A stretch of DNA of 50,962 nucleotides from Zopfochytrium polystomum. Taxonomy: Eukaryota; Chytridiomycota; Chytridiomycetes; Chytridiales; Chytridiaceae. Shown piece after piece: positions 10,901-22,630 of the stretch (its first letter is position 1; the number at the start of each line of letters is the position of its first letter). Location of the stretch: positions 1 through 50,962 of the forward strand of contig JAIVFJ010000391.1 in NCBI GenBank assembly GCA_025765615.1, written 5' to 3'. Under the pieces are notes generated by a model. That model made no database searches and had not been told where the DNA came from. It was given only the letters and a program-made list of their open reading frames with translations. The translations under genes and the position numbers were made by a program.

Positions 10901-12243
10901 CGGACGCGGCGGCTGTACCGGAAGCGGCAGACGAAGCAGATGAGTACGAATGTAGAGAGGACGAGGAGTAGTATGACGATTCGGCGATTGTGGAGGTGAG
11001 GGCGATGCGAAACGGGTTGAAAAGGGTGGGCGGGACGAGCACGTCGTCTCCTTTTTTTGCTTTTTTCGATGGTGGTCGTTTGCTCGCAGCCGATGATGGA
11101 GATTGCAACTGGTTGGCGACCGAGTTGGTCGATTTTGCGTCAGATCTAGCGTTTGCAGATGATTTAGAGCCATTTGGCGCCGACGAGGAAGGACCCAGAT
11201 GTTGCACAGTCGCGCGTTTCTTGCCGCTATTCCGAGCACCGTTGCGAACTTAAACGAAAAGAAATAAGTAATCATTCAGAAACGAAGGAGGAATGAAGCG
11301 GCTGCATCGAAATGCAAAGATCGGAAGCCGAGTTTTGGATGCAAAGGCGAAAATCGGGTTGAACAGAAGTCGCAAGGTGCAACCCACCATTCGACTCAGC
11401 AGGTCGTTTCCGCTTGGAGCTCTTTGGTGTTGCCGAAGGATCTCTCTTCTTGCGCCGACGCTTTTCTTCATCAGAGGTCGTTGACATCGAGTCAACGGAT
11501 GACAGATCGGTGTCAGAGTCAAACAATGCGTTTCTAATCGCCTCGAATGCTGCAGTATTGGGAGTAACGTCGACCCACACAGAACTATAAGCAGTGGCAA
11601 TATCGTGCTGATTCGCAGCTCCTCCAACAAAGATCGCGAGAGCCTCATCCCAATCGCTAGTCGCAACAATGTGTGGGCATCACCACCCAAACCCCACAAA
11701 AAAAAACGTGGAAAGAAGAAAAGAACACGTACTGAGCTTCGCGACGCTCCCATCGCCCAGAGTGCTCGCCAACAGCGGCGACGCGCCCGCATCGCCAGCA
11801 CCAGGTCCAGTCGGCCGATCCGACCCGCCGAGTTCCGTCAACAGCCTCTGCCGATCTGCCTCCGACGCCGCCGCCTCAGCGACGGGGCTGAAGGGCGACA
11901 GCGGCTTTGGTGGAGTCGGCGACGCGAGCGGCTTCGCAAGGGCGAGGACGGTGTCGGGGGTGGATGTGGAGCTTGGTTGGGCGGCGGGATCGGGTGCGAT
12001 GGCGGTTGTTCGTGCTGGTTCTGGGCCCACCGGTCGCTCGAAGGGTTCTAGCTTGATTGGCGGTGGAAGCAGCGCGACGGCGGGCGGTCCCTCGGCAGCG
12101 GCTGCAGCGGGCGTGTGGGCCAGTGGGTGGGGCACCGATCGCAATGGGGACGACGTCGATAGGTTCGGCGGGGGGTCGGTGTTGGGACCCATCGACACCT
12201 GGCCGTGACCGCGATTTGGAACAATGTCGTTTTGGTCAATCAT
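7975..12243 (-). CDS. Rco1/Cph1-like protein with two PHD fingers
   Basis: Probable subunit of an Rpd3S/Clr6-type histone deacetylase complex, where Rco1-family proteins use two PHD fingers to bind nucleosomes. Exons 12243-11733, 11549-11388, 11248-10681 and 10534-10201 join in phase, and the next begins at 10123 (or 10159). The N-terminal half (about 500 residues) is disordered, with a basic patch (EEKRRRKKRD). PHD1 lies at about 10350-10205: C..C in FCAACLGKGRLLCCDSC, then FHFYC and WECKNC. PHD2 spans about 9590-9000: FCYQCGKSGP, VKCDFCNLWWHLDCLDPPL and RRRWMCPCH. A second frame then carries NDGYIEVIP and YIDIPPP, like the region after PHD2 in Rco1 proteins; an 83-base intron at 8856-8938 would connect the frames. 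The 3' end (7975 or 8067) is unresolved because two GC-rich frames overlap. PHF12-like is the animal name for the same architecture. Confidence 0.72.
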
Positions 12244-12983
12244 CCTCTTTGCGGCGCTAGGGAGGAGGACAAACTAGAGTCCACAGAGTCCAAGAGTACT
12301 CGGGCAGCCTCCAGATGTGGTCTTGAGAGTTGTAGGACTTGCGTGCTGAAAGTTTTTGAAGAAGGGGTGGAAGAAAGAAGGGAAGTCGGCGTGGGCAAAG
12401 CGGGGTTAATGGCGGCCTTCTTTCTTTTTTTTCCGACTCCCTTCCGTCGCACCCTAACTCACGTTGGGATGTCAGCTCCAGCCAGAAGGCCAGTCACAGG
12501 AGTCGCTCAGGGGTGATGATCTACTTGCCGTGCAGAATGCTTCGACGTTGCTACGAGCGTCGGCTGTGATTGGGTCGCTCTCGCTGGAGCTAGCAAAAGA
12601 TCAGTCCTGCCGACACGCACTTGCCACAAACGGCTATTTTTCGATCGGCCGATATAGAAATATAGATCTTGAGCAGCGGCCACTTCTTCCGGACGGCCAG
12701 TGCGTCGACTTCCAGAACCACTTCAGTTTGTATAGTCCAGCAACAGTGCGCGGTGCTCTTGGGATGAAGCTTGTCTGGTCTTCGGTCCTTTCTTCCGGTG
12801 CCTTCCAACAGAGCAAGAGAAAACAAAAAGAAATCAAGCCGCACGATTCGCCAAACTCATCCACACCGCGCACCGGATAGCAGAGGGTAGGTACCTGGAA
12901 GTTGAACAACAGCTGAAACATCACGGTATAGAACACACGGTAGATTACACTATCTCCATTTTATTCAACATCGAAAGAGCACT
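12244..12983. other. Intergenic between two minus-strand genes
   Basis: This is the 5' flank of the Rco1-like gene and the 3' flank of citrate synthase. The PHD gene's coding strand is purine-rich at 12415-12445 (a GA/A tract). A plus-strand open frame at 12464-12880 lacks an ATG at its start and shows no family features, so I do not call it. Confidence 0.5.
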
Positions 12984-15079
12984 TCAGAGCTTCCTAACAT
13001 TCGACGACGTCCGCACAGAGTACTCAAACACCAACTCGCCCTCTTCGACATCCCCCGCCTCGGGCCGTTGATCAATGGGAACATACTCACGCGGTGACAC
13101 GCCGTCGTAAGCCTGTGCTGGCCGGAAGATCGGCGTGCGTTCGCTAAGCTGCTCGCGCCAGTGCGCGAGCCAGCCCGCCGTTCGTGCAATGGCGAAGAGC
13201 ACAGGGTAAAAGTCGGTGGGGAAGCCCATAGCTTTGTAAATGATACCGCTGTAGACTGTAAACATTTCAAAGAGAGCGAATGTGAGTCGGAGCGAATGAT
13301 TGAGCACGCGACAACAACAAAAGCGCACTTACAATCAACATTCGGGTACAAGTTCCTCTTGATGAAGTACTCATCGCTCAGTGCAATGCGTTCCAGCTGG
13401 TCGAAGAGAAGCAAAAGCATTTAGAATAAAAGTTTCGATTAAGATGTAAGTTAGAGGACCCACCTCAACCGCAATGTCAATAAGAGGACTTCGGCCCATA
13501 ACTTCAAAGACCTTTTCGGCAGTTTGGCGCATCAGCTTTGCGCGAGGGTCGTAGAACTTGTACACACTGGACATGGCAGAATGAGACGCAACACAAAGTA
13601 AACTCCCGCCTTTCATTGAAAACTCACCGGTGGCCGAATCCCATGAGCTTCCTCTTCTTTGCCTTCACTTGTTCGATAAAGGCAGGAATGTTTTCCACCG
13701 ATCCAATCTCTTCCAGCATGCGCAGGGCCGCCTCGTTCGCACCGCCGTGCATAGGGCCGTACAAAGCCGCCGCGCTGCCTGCCACGCACGTAAAAGGATC
13801 GATTCCGGTCGATCCCAGCTGCCGCATCGCGGAAGTCGAGCAGTTCAGTTCGTGGTCGGCGTGCAGAATGAAGATGATGTCGAGCGCTCGCACAAGGGTG
13901 GGGTTTGGTTTATAGCTGAAAAGGCAGAGCGTCAATAAATGCGCCTCTTGGGGTTATGGTGCAATCGCCCACCTTGTTTCGGACAGCCTGTCCATCATAT
14001 ACAAAAAGTTCCCGACAAAGTCCAATTCATTGCTTGGGTAAACATAGGGGCGACCGATGCGGTGGCGGTAGGCGATGGCAGCAAGAGTTGGAACTGCACG
14101 AAAACGATAAAGAATCAGACCCAATTGTGATGCAACAAACCACAAGAAACAAATCTTGCCCAACCTTTCCCAAGCATCCTGAAAATCTGCTTATTCACGA
14201 CGGCCTCGTCCTCGTAAATCTGCTCTCCGTGCAACGCAGAGCTCGCCTCGGGGTGGAAAGTGGACATGGCCGCAATGCTCGACACAATCATGCCCATGGG
14301 GTGCGCGTCGTACCGGAAACTCTTCAAGTAGTCGATCATGTTTTCGTGGACGAACGTGTGGCGCATGATGCGGGTGGTCCAGGTGTCGAGCTGGCGGGCG
14401 GTGGGAAGCTCGCCGTAAATGAGGAGGTAGGAGACTTCAAGGAAGGAAGACTTTTCGGCGAGTTCTTCGATCGGGTAGCCTCGGTAGCGTAGGATGCCCT
14501 TTTCGCCGTCAATGTAGCATATTGACGAGCGGCAAACTATGAAAACGCATTAGGTTTTTAAGCGGTACCACCAACAGCGCCGTCAAGGCCAGGGCGAATC
14601 TCACCAGAAGTATTCAAATATCCATTATCGTAGACGGCAAGCCCCAACTGATCGAAGAAGGACGAGTGGATAGTGTCTGGGTTTCGGGTGTTTTCAAGGT
14701 TCAGTGACAAGCAGGGGAATGCGGCCAAAGGCATCGAAATTATTACCTTCCTCAACAGGAACGTAGTGGGTCTTTCCAGTTCGGTGGTCGGTAACGGTCA
14801 ATCTGCGTGGGTGAGTCGCAGTATGGAGCATCCACAGTATCGCAATCGTTTGAAAGTAAACAGAGGAGTAAGAGTCAGAGAACGCCGAAAACACGCGTGC
14901 GTTCTCTCGCCGCTCTCGCCGCCAAGGTCATTGCGCACGAAGAGTGAAAACAGAAACGCCGCATTTTGGAGATGCGGATGCGGACGAGAAGCGCGCGCTG
15001 TTACTCACAGGCGAACGCCACCTGGCGGTGGGGCGGGAGGCGATGCCGGCGTGGCGGTGGCAACGGGCGCTGCTGACAT
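12984..15079 (-). CDS. Citrate synthase, GltA/plant-peroxisomal type
   Basis: Condenses acetyl-CoA and oxaloacetate to citrate. Nine exons, with every intron phase consistent: 15079-15009, 14802-14747, 14676-14605, 14536-14165, 14093-13973, 13915-13628, 13566-13464, 13396-13333 and 13255-12984 (1,419 bases, 472 residues). Family landmarks in order are [107 protein letters not shown] and [14 protein letters not shown]. The [14 protein letters not shown] and PNVDFYSG motifs hold the conserved active-site residues. The protein matches bacterial GltA and plant glyoxysomal synthases better than the Cit1 type. It extends about 45 residues past the usual end and finishes in RKL, which is near but outside the PTS1 consensus. 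The N-terminus ([20 protein letters not shown]) does not look like a typical mitochondrial presequence, so peroxisomal or cytosolic location is possible but unproven. Confidence 0.93.
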
Positions 15080-15604
15080 GGACGACTTTCGGCTTGAGTT
15101 GTGTCGAAGTTGAACGGCTCTTTTTATATGCAGCCCAAAGGACAGACGGAGAGACAGAGCAAGGTCGCCGAACATAGTCGCACGTGCCCCCGGATTGCCC
15201 CGAACGACCAACGCCCCATTTGTATGAACATACACCAACCACAGCTCGAATTGGCAGGCCGCAAGAGTCTCCCTCTTCATGAGTCATGGTCCGTTGTTCT
15301 TCGCGTGATCTCCCGCTCCCATGCCCGTCTCTTGACTTTTCTCGCCGGCGTTCGGCGGCGGGGGCGGGGGTGTGCCTAATATGGGATCTGGATAGCAAGT
15401 GCCAGACACAGAAAGTAGGTCAAATAAGTGAAATTCCACTGCAAATCTCAGAGCAGATGTTGCAAGCGCAACAAGATTGAAATAAAAATCACACATTATG
15501 CTCGCCACCAACATGACAGGAATAGGAAGAATACCATCAAAAATATGTGATAATAAACAATGGCATGGAGATATGGAGCCTAATCAAAAACAAATACGGC
15601 TTCA
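15080..15604. other. Intergenic between citrate synthase and the bZIP gene
   Basis: About 525 bases hold the citrate synthase 5' flank and the bZIP 3' flank. The coding strand of citrate synthase has a C/T-rich stretch near 15140-15165 upstream of the ATG. No further gene or repeat is visible. Confidence 0.45.
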
Positions 15605-18045
15605 TCACGCTGCAACGTTTTCCTCCATTTCTTCGTCATCGTCGTCGTCGTCACCATGTTCGCCGTTGTCCACACCCAATTGACTCCGACGGAATGCCGC
15701 AGCGGCCTCCGACGCAACCGATGGTGTAATCGGCGGGAGAGCAATGTCCTCAAAACCGGCAGCCACACTGGCGGTAGGCGATGGCTCCGACGTCGTGGGC
15801 TGCACAACAAAACTTCCATCGTCACGGTCAGCTCCGGCCGATTGATCTGCGCTGCTCAGTTTGGTGACTTTAAGTTGACCTGACCGAATTCCCAAGGCAA
15901 GCCTCAAAGCCGACACCTCCTGCCGCAGCTGCTCGTTCTCGGCAAGGAGCTGGTCTACCAACTGGGACCGCTTCTCTCGTGACCGCTGTGCAGCAATCCG
16001 GTTGCGTTCCTTCTTGCGGGCTTCGCGTGCTTGAATGACTTCTTCAGGAAGGCGCTTGCGGCGGGAACTGGTTGTGCGGGTTCTACTGGTGGACTCAACG
16101 GCGTTGGCAGTGGAGGAAGAAGCATCGGCTTCACTAACGTTGGTGCGGCTGGCATTGTTGTGAACGCTGGTGCCGACATCGGCCCCCTGCGCGGATGGGG
16201 AAGGCGCCGATGCTGCCGCCATCGATGCATCCACCGCGGAATTCTGGGTTCCTGTCTCTACCTCTTGAATTCCAGAGTCTGAAGACGCTGTCCGCTGAGT
16301 CGCGGCCGATACTGCCTGTGTCCCATTCTGCGAGCCCTGCGTTACCGGTAAGCGTGCACGGAACGACACTGAAATTGGCGATGGAATGCTCCTGACGGTC
16401 GAGCTCAATCGTGTGGATGCAGATTCGGGCAACGAGCCAACGGCAGAGGTGCTTCCCGCAGCTGCGCTTGCGCCAACTTTCATTGCACCAGCAGCCGCCG
16501 CGGCGGCAGCCCGAACATTCGCAAGTGTGGCAGCCGCTGTTACACTGCCGAGCGCCTGAGCCGTCCGGCTTGCAAGCTCAGTCGGAGTGACGGAGGGAGA
16601 CAACAACGAAAAAGGGCGCGACGTCAGCGACTGTGAAAATGCGCCGTCGTATGACGCGGGTAGCGGCGCTGGGGTTTGCATCCCTGAGGCTGGTGGGGAA
16701 CTTGCTGACTTCGGTCGTTCCGCTGTTGCCTTCTCCTCGGCATTGGTATAACCTGTCCGCGCTGAATTAAAAAATGAGAGACGCTGTTATTAGAAGCAAC
16801 CCGAAAATATTTGAAATTCCGTACTTTTCCTCCTTCCAAATTGAGATTGAAACGGTTTGCTCAATTCTGGGTTAGAATAGACACTTCTCACGCTGCGTTG
16901 AGCCGATAGGGCCAGTAATGCCGCGGCGAGGGAGGGCGGTATCGGTTCAAGCAGTGCTTTTCCATCTGAGCTCGAAGATGTGAGCTCAATGAAAGTGTCA
17001 ATTTCACTCGAAGGTGATCCAGCGGGCTCAACTCTGACTTTACGCTTGGGCGATCCGGCGAAGGAGGCGGGCGCGGAGGGTGACCCCATTGCTGAATCCA
17101 GCGGTGTTGGTGACGAAGCTTCGGCGCCAACAGTTTTCCGGAGTGCAGCCGCCGGTACCTTGGAGGACTTTGTCTTGGCTGCCTTGGTAGCCTTTTTCTC
17201 TGTGACACTGTCACTTTCGGTCAGCCGCTTCTTGGCCGGCCTCTTTCCACTCGGCTGTGGAGCTGCCGATTGGTCAACGCCGGATCGCTTCCGTCCTCGT
17301 CGAGGAGGTTCGAATTCAGGCAGTGCTGCCGGCTTCTTTCTTGTCCGCGAGCTGGAGCGTATTGCCGAAATGGGTGCGGTGGCCTTCTGGGGTTTTCCCT
17401 TACTCTTCCCAAGCTTGGCAATAGCAGTAGAGTCATTCGTAGATACCACCGCGGCGTCTACGTCAAGGAGCTCGTCCATGTTTTCGTCAATTCTTTCCGA
17501 AAAGGCGTGCAATTCTGGATGCATCAAATTCGGAGACGCAGAGAGAGAAAAGATTGATCGGTCAAGGTCCCCCGACTCGCTATGAACAAAGTAAGGGTGA
17601 AGGAGTCAGGAGAAGAACATTAATTGGCGGGTTGGTACTTTCCAAGATGACGTGGACAGAAGTTGATACAAATCTGCACATACCCCCATTCAGCAAAGCT
17701 TCCAAGGCCAATGTCGCTGTCGCCAACGTGAGGCCCGCTTGCAAGAGGATCTTCCATGTCCTCATCTTCGCTCATTCCGATGTCTTCTGTGAGGGCAGAC
17801 TCCGCCTCGGAACCTCCGTCATCGTCGCCGTCCATCTCCTCTTCGTGGCTGCTGTTGCTACCAGTTGCTGGTGGGGACGAACCAACTGGGAAAGGCTTCA
17901 TGTCCACTGTGGGAGGCGGGGTGGCCGTGGTCGTGGCCGTAGGAAGAATTGGGGAGGATGGGTGCGGATCGGGAGAGAGAGAAGGGATTGGGGAGGCGAG
18001 GTCTTTGGATGGCGAAGGGGCCTCCGCAAGAGCTTTGCTGTCCAT
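15605..18045 (-). CDS. bZIP transcription factor
   Basis: Nuclear DNA-binding protein. From the ATG at 18045, exons 18045-17684, 17579-16825 and 16761-15605 join in phase (2,274 bases, 757 residues). The first 400 residues are disordered with acidic and basic patches (EEEMDGDDDGGSEAE; RRGRKRSG; GKRPAKKR). The bZIP lies at about residues 590-650: basic region REARKKERNRIAAQRSREKR, which has the N-x7-R signature, followed by heptads LVDQLLAENEQLRQEV. The C-terminus has an acidic run (DDDDDDEEMEE). I cannot assign a subfamily; the basic region fits general fungal bZIPs, including Hac1-like ones. Reading frame continues upstream of 18045 into serine-rich sequence, so the true start may be much further upstream (see 18046-19816). 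Confidence 0.85.
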
Positions 18046-19816
18046 CTTGCGTGACGTGGACAGCGAAGAAAAACAGTGGGCGGGTTTGGAGCAGGGGCGA
18101 TGCGCTCGACCAGCCCGGCGATGTCGATGAGAGACGTGCGCAAGGAGAAAGGGTGGTGCGCTGGCTTGCTGAAGAGGGTCGCGCTGCCAAAGAGGCCTGT
18201 TTTGAAGGCGACGGAGAACGATGGGGCTGTGGGATAAGCGCTTGACAAGCAGGCGGGGCCGGAGATGATGTGCGAGAAATCTTTTTGGTGGAGGAATGCT
18301 GGGAATCCTTTTCGCCCAACTTCTCTTTCTCCGACTTTGTGAGAAGGGCGTAAACTGCGGGCGAGAAGCGCGACTGCAGGTCTGGACGATCCAGTGACGA
18401 CAACGGGGTCGGTCTCAGCGGAAAACGGTGGGTACGCTCTGGTCTCGAAATGGAAGGCGACAGCAACGGTGGTGTCCTGGTACTGTGACGTTGGCCCTGA
18501 CGTGTCCGAGGGTTTGGGAGCCGACTCCTGCGACGCAACCTTTTTGGGCTAGATACGTCCACGTCACAGGGAACAAAATTAGGAAATGGAAGGTCACGTG
18601 GAAGACTCACGTGCTTGATTTTCGTTGGTTTCCTCTGGTGGCGTTTGAGGGGTTCTTGGCGATGGCAAGTCTGGCGGTGGTGCAAACAGCAAGTGCGTCG
18701 GCACTGTCTGCGCTTCCTCAAACCTAGTTCGAAGGAAAGGCTGTCTTTCCGGAGGTCCAGCTGCCGCTTGGGACTTATCACTAAAGGTATCTTCCTTTGG
18801 TCCACTGACTTCAAGGAGAACCCGAGAGTCGAAATCTGAGGCCATGCCAAAATCATAAGATATAGAACTGCTGCTACCAAAATAGTTCGAAGTTTCAGAT
18901 GCTGCTGAATGTGCATTTAGAGTTGTGGGGTCGCTCCATTCGTTGAATATATCCCAGCCAAGGTCAGCTGGATCGGCATCAAGCCAATCGGCAACAGCCA
19001 CGACCGAGAGGCGTTTTGCGGGGGGTCCCAGTCGCCACGTCACTCGCAGAGTTGACTTTCTTGGGGCTTCTTCGAGCTGTGGAAATCTTGTCGTAATCCG
19101 CTTCAAAGAGATCGGTTATCCCCTCGTTTGCGTCATCTCCCTCCGACTCATCTTGCTCGCATCTCCACCACCTCATTTGAAATGATCGCGGCGAGACAAC
19201 AGTTGACAGATACGAGACAGAGCTCCGGCGTTTTCCCTTGGAATCGCTAGCAACACGGATTGGGCTCTTTATCACATTCAACATCGAAGAAGTCGGCTGG
19301 AAGTGATCGAGACTCGGTCAGAGGTCAGCAAACCCAGCAATTCAATGGTCGTACCGTTGACACTCCATGGCCTGCCAAGTGATCGCTTGCGGTCTGCGTA
19401 AAGAAACTTGGAATGAATGTCGCGTTTACAGGTCTCGGCAAAGTGTCGTCCGATTTTGGTTCGTGGTCAGTGTCCTGGCTTCGTTTGGTCTTACTGGGCG
19501 AATCTTCCCCATGTTCGGATTGAAAGCATGACGAGATGGACCACAGATCATCCTCTCGAGAGAGCGACTCCAGCTGTATATCGTACGCCACGAGAAGGCC
19601 TGAGGAGGGCGACTGAACACGTCGCTGTGGCGTGGGTGACGAGACGACTGACACGGCGGATGAGTCGGTGCCGTGAGACTTGGCACGGTGTAGGCTGTGC
19701 CCTGCGAGGGATAGCGTGGAGAAAGGGGAAGCGTACTGATCATGACGGCTAGCCAAACTGAATGCATTGACGGAAGCTGGAGGGGTGCTGCCGTGCAAAC
19801 TCGATGGGTGGCTCAT
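18046..19816 (-). CDS. Serine-rich coding stretch, possibly the 5' part of the bZIP gene
   Basis: ATG at 19816 (MSHPSSLHGSTPPASVNAF) begins a Ser/Thr/Pro-rich protein. Exon 19816-19355 joins 19296 onward in phase. Natural-looking segments follow in changing frames: DLFEADYDKIS, then LGWDIFNEWSDP, then TSLIDIAGLVERIAPAPNPP just before the bZIP ATG. The first frame change coincides with a G6 run (19020-19025) and the last with an A5 run (18069-18073). With one base changed at each, plus one frame mismatch near 18605, the stretch would read into the bZIP exon as one protein of about 1,200 residues. No domain is recognised. Two separate genes remain possible. Confidence 0.5.
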
Positions 19817-20710
19817 GATGTTGGCGGCCGGTCGGATGATGCTCAAACGGTTACGCGAATAGAATTCCTGAGGCCGGCAACTTTTTCACGGCGGCTAGAA
19901 TGTGTTTCGAAGTTGCGATTGGAGGTTCTTATGCGTCCGTCTTCGCTTACCAACGGGGTGGGGTACACACTCACAGACCCAGGCACACACGCAGAAACAC
20001 ACACACTCTCGCACAGCCGCACAATATATATTTTGATACCTCCTTCTCCCTTCCACACGCGCGCTCTCTCTGTCTCTCTCTCTCTCTGTCCCTCTCTTTC
20101 TGTCTTCTGTCCAGCGCACTTTCCATATGCTTCTTCCTCTCTCCACATTTGTCCCATTGCGCCAAACACAGATTTTCACCGCGACACTCGACTGAAAGCC
20201 AGCAAAGGAAGGAATGGGACGGGGAGGTGGGCTCAAAATTTGCTCACCCGCATTCGGTCGGATTATTTTCGTCAGTCTGCCTGCGCGAGTCAATCCCTCC
20301 CCTCGTTGACTCGTGGCCAACCCTTGCTTCGTTATGTGGCGAGGAAGTGGGTTTCGTGCGGCTGGTGTTTGTCTTCGCATGTGACGTGCGCTGACGTGGC
20401 TCGGTTCTTCACATTTTAGCACATGCAAGCAACGCCTGCCCTTTGCTTTTGAATCAAATAGAGAACTAAGTAGGAGCATACTCGGCAGCAGTTTCATTGG
20501 AGCAATCATAGAAGAGTCATTCAACGCCCCAGACATACTTGGGCAAGGCACCACTCACTGAGCGCACTCGAGTGGTCAGCTGAGGTACTCCAGGCTGAGG
20601 AACTTGGGATTGGACAAGCCAGCAGTGGACCAGCTCATTATCAACTGGTGGCCGTCCTGTGGCCATTCGCCGCAGGATGAAAATACCGTGTTTTGGCCCT
20701 TGAAGGTATG
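19817..20710. other. Gene-poor region with CA and CT microsatellites
   Basis: CA-rich repeats (about 19977-20012) and CT-rich repeats (about 20065-20110) lie 150 to 300 bases upstream of the serine-rich minus-strand gene, so they are GT and GA tracts on that gene's coding strand. The rest, to 20710, holds short overlapping open frames without recognisable protein features. Confidence 0.55.
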
Positions 20711-20734
20711 GCGCTATCTCATTGATGGGATTAT

Positions 20735-20990
20735 CACTGAGGGATCCGAACGCCTATTTTGGTGTTTGTTATTTACCACGGCACGATGATGGAGTTCCCC
20801 AGTTCCGCTCACTTGTCAGTGTAGGTGTGGAGATCATCGCGAAGACCCCACTCTTCATTTCTTTCCAACAGCGGGAGGTTTTACGTAGGCCTCACCGCCG
20901 GCCTCGTCTGGCGCAATCTTCCCAAGCCCCCGCGATATTCGGTACCCGAGTTTGTCCCCATCTCGACCCAGGCATAGATCGGAAGATCCA
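20735..20990 (+). pseudogene. Degenerate copy related to the IYGPLP ORFs (tentative)
   Basis: One frame reads LVFVIYHGTMMEFPSS at about 20755-20805. Further on, another frame reads NLPKPPRYSVPEFVPIST, ending at a stop near 20978. The first resembles FVIYGPLPPWPFLVFS and the second resembles MKPPMVLPEFVPFVP in the ORF at 22044. The nucleotide match GAGTTTGTCCCC is shared. Frames are broken between the parts, so if related this is a decayed copy. No function is known. Confidence 0.3.
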
Positions 20991-22043
20991 CAAGTCAGAT
21001 CGGGGGACCCTTCGTAAATTCCTAGTGCCTGACATTCCCTCGACAGACAGCATCTCACTGACATCGTCGAAGCGTTCTCGTTGTGGGCAGTGTTTACAGC
21101 TGACTGCTCCTCCCCCTCTTTTAAGTCAACTTTGCTTTATGGTTGCGGATACTTATTTCAACGCCACCCCTCGAATCAGCTCCTCTCCATCCGTCTTTCG
21201 ATATTCTTTCCGTGCCGATTTCCTCTGGGAGCGTCCCCATAGTGGCTCTCCTTCCTCTAGTATTACAGCACAACATCGTGGTCTCCTTCATTTCTCGAGC
21301 ACTCAGTCAACCGTTCGCTAGTTTACGCCATCGTGTTCACTTTCCTATTTATCTTAACGCGCAACAAGTTTCTCCAGCTAACAATTGAGGTAGTCTTCTG
21401 CTTCATCGCGTCATCGTGATACCGCCTTTTCCGTTGCGAGCTCGCGGCCGATTCAACCCTTCCTTTGTTATTGATCGGCGTCCAATCGACTAGCCCTCTC
21501 CTGCATTCCCTTTCCATACTTCTCTTTCTTTCCAGCACTTATACAAATTTTCGCTGACTTTTGGTTCATTGTGGTGAGTCTTCAGTTTTTGTGTTGCCTT
21601 TCTCGCCCGCTCTGCATCGAGGTACGACTTCCAGATGATAATTAATTTTGAGTCGGTGCTCTCAGATTTACGGTGCGTCCCTTTGTACTATTTCCTTCAC
21701 CCTCTTTTCTTTCCAGATTCGGTTTAGCCTTGCCAGCGCCCAGTTTGGGGTGCGCGCCGACGGTCACAATGTCAACGGCGGCGGCCAAGGAGGACTCGAA
21801 GGCCGCGGCGTCGGCCTTTGTGGTAGCCGGCGCGTACGACGTCGTCATCACATGATCTTAGTCACTATTGTCCCGTCATCTGCTTCTTTTCCAGCTCTTG
21901 GTCGATTCGCGTCTTGTTTCGTCCGCTTCCCCCTTTTTTTGCTGGACGATGGTCTTCAGTGATTTCGCATTCCCCCTCTCCTCCTTACCCGCCCAGCCCG
22001 AGTTAGCCGGACGCAATACCGTTTTCCTTCGGCCGTTGAAGAA
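20991..22043. other. Long unassigned stretch with one small ORF
   Basis: C/T-rich sequence with many short open frames. A short ORF with ATG at 21769 (MSTAAAKEDSKAAASAFVVA) runs to a stop at 21855 and could be a first exon, since possible donor and acceptor sites follow, but I cannot connect it to anything. No RNA gene or transposon is recognised. Confidence 0.35.
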
Positions 22044-22630
22044 TGGAGCGATATTTACTAAGTGAGCTTCGACTGTTTATCATCGCCATTTCCTTTTTTT
22101 TTTTTGTGGATCCCTTTTCTTTTCCGTGCTTGTTCCATCCACACAATAATTTGTCACGTGTTCGCCACGTGCGCTCACCCATCCTGTCACAACTGCAGCG
22201 AGGAGGGAAACGACACTCACAGAGCAGGCACCCAGCAACTGCCCCCAGCAACAACAACAACAATAACAGCCCTGCTCTTTTTGTAATCTACGGCCCGCTC
22301 CCGCCATGGCCCTTTCTTGTCTTCAGCGCCGTCATCGATAAGCCGGCGCTGCAGCTTCGTGCTCAAACGGTCGTCAGGGAGATCAGCGGCAAACCGGGGG
22401 CGACCCTTATGAAGCCGCCGATGGTCCTACCTGAGTTTGTCCCCTTCGTGCCGGTGGACGGGGGGTTGTCAATGACTACCAGTGTTTGCCATCAAGTCAA
22501 CACAGCGACGCCCCCTCTTGATGTTGTTCTCTGCAATGAAGTCAACCTGATTGGTGGTGGGCGCGCTTTGAACAACGAAAAAAATACTTTTAGTGGTACG
22601 ATCGAACTCTCACTCGAATTTGTTAGATAA
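22044..22630 (+). CDS. Unknown protein with IYGPLP motif, copy 1
   Basis: An ATG at 22044 opens 195 codons. The N-terminus is strongly hydrophobic (LRLFIIAISFFFFVDPF), like a signal or anchor. A short Asn run follows, then FVIYGPLPPWPFLVFS, DKPALQLRAQTVV and LPEFVPFVP. The same block recurs at 22942 with about two-thirds identity in the matched part, including the codons for IYGPLP and LRAQT, which supports a coding origin for at least this segment. I do not recognise the family. The part after residue 150 shows no features. The real start could be nearer the conserved block. Confidence 0.45.

Noticed and set aside
12464..12880. Plus-strand 138-codon open frame
   Set aside because: It starts without ATG, has no splice-supported extension or recognisable features, and lies in the 5' flank of a minus-strand gene.
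20460..20560. U6 snRNA gene
   Set aside because: The essential ACAGAGA box and the expected T-run terminator are missing, so it is not called as a feature.
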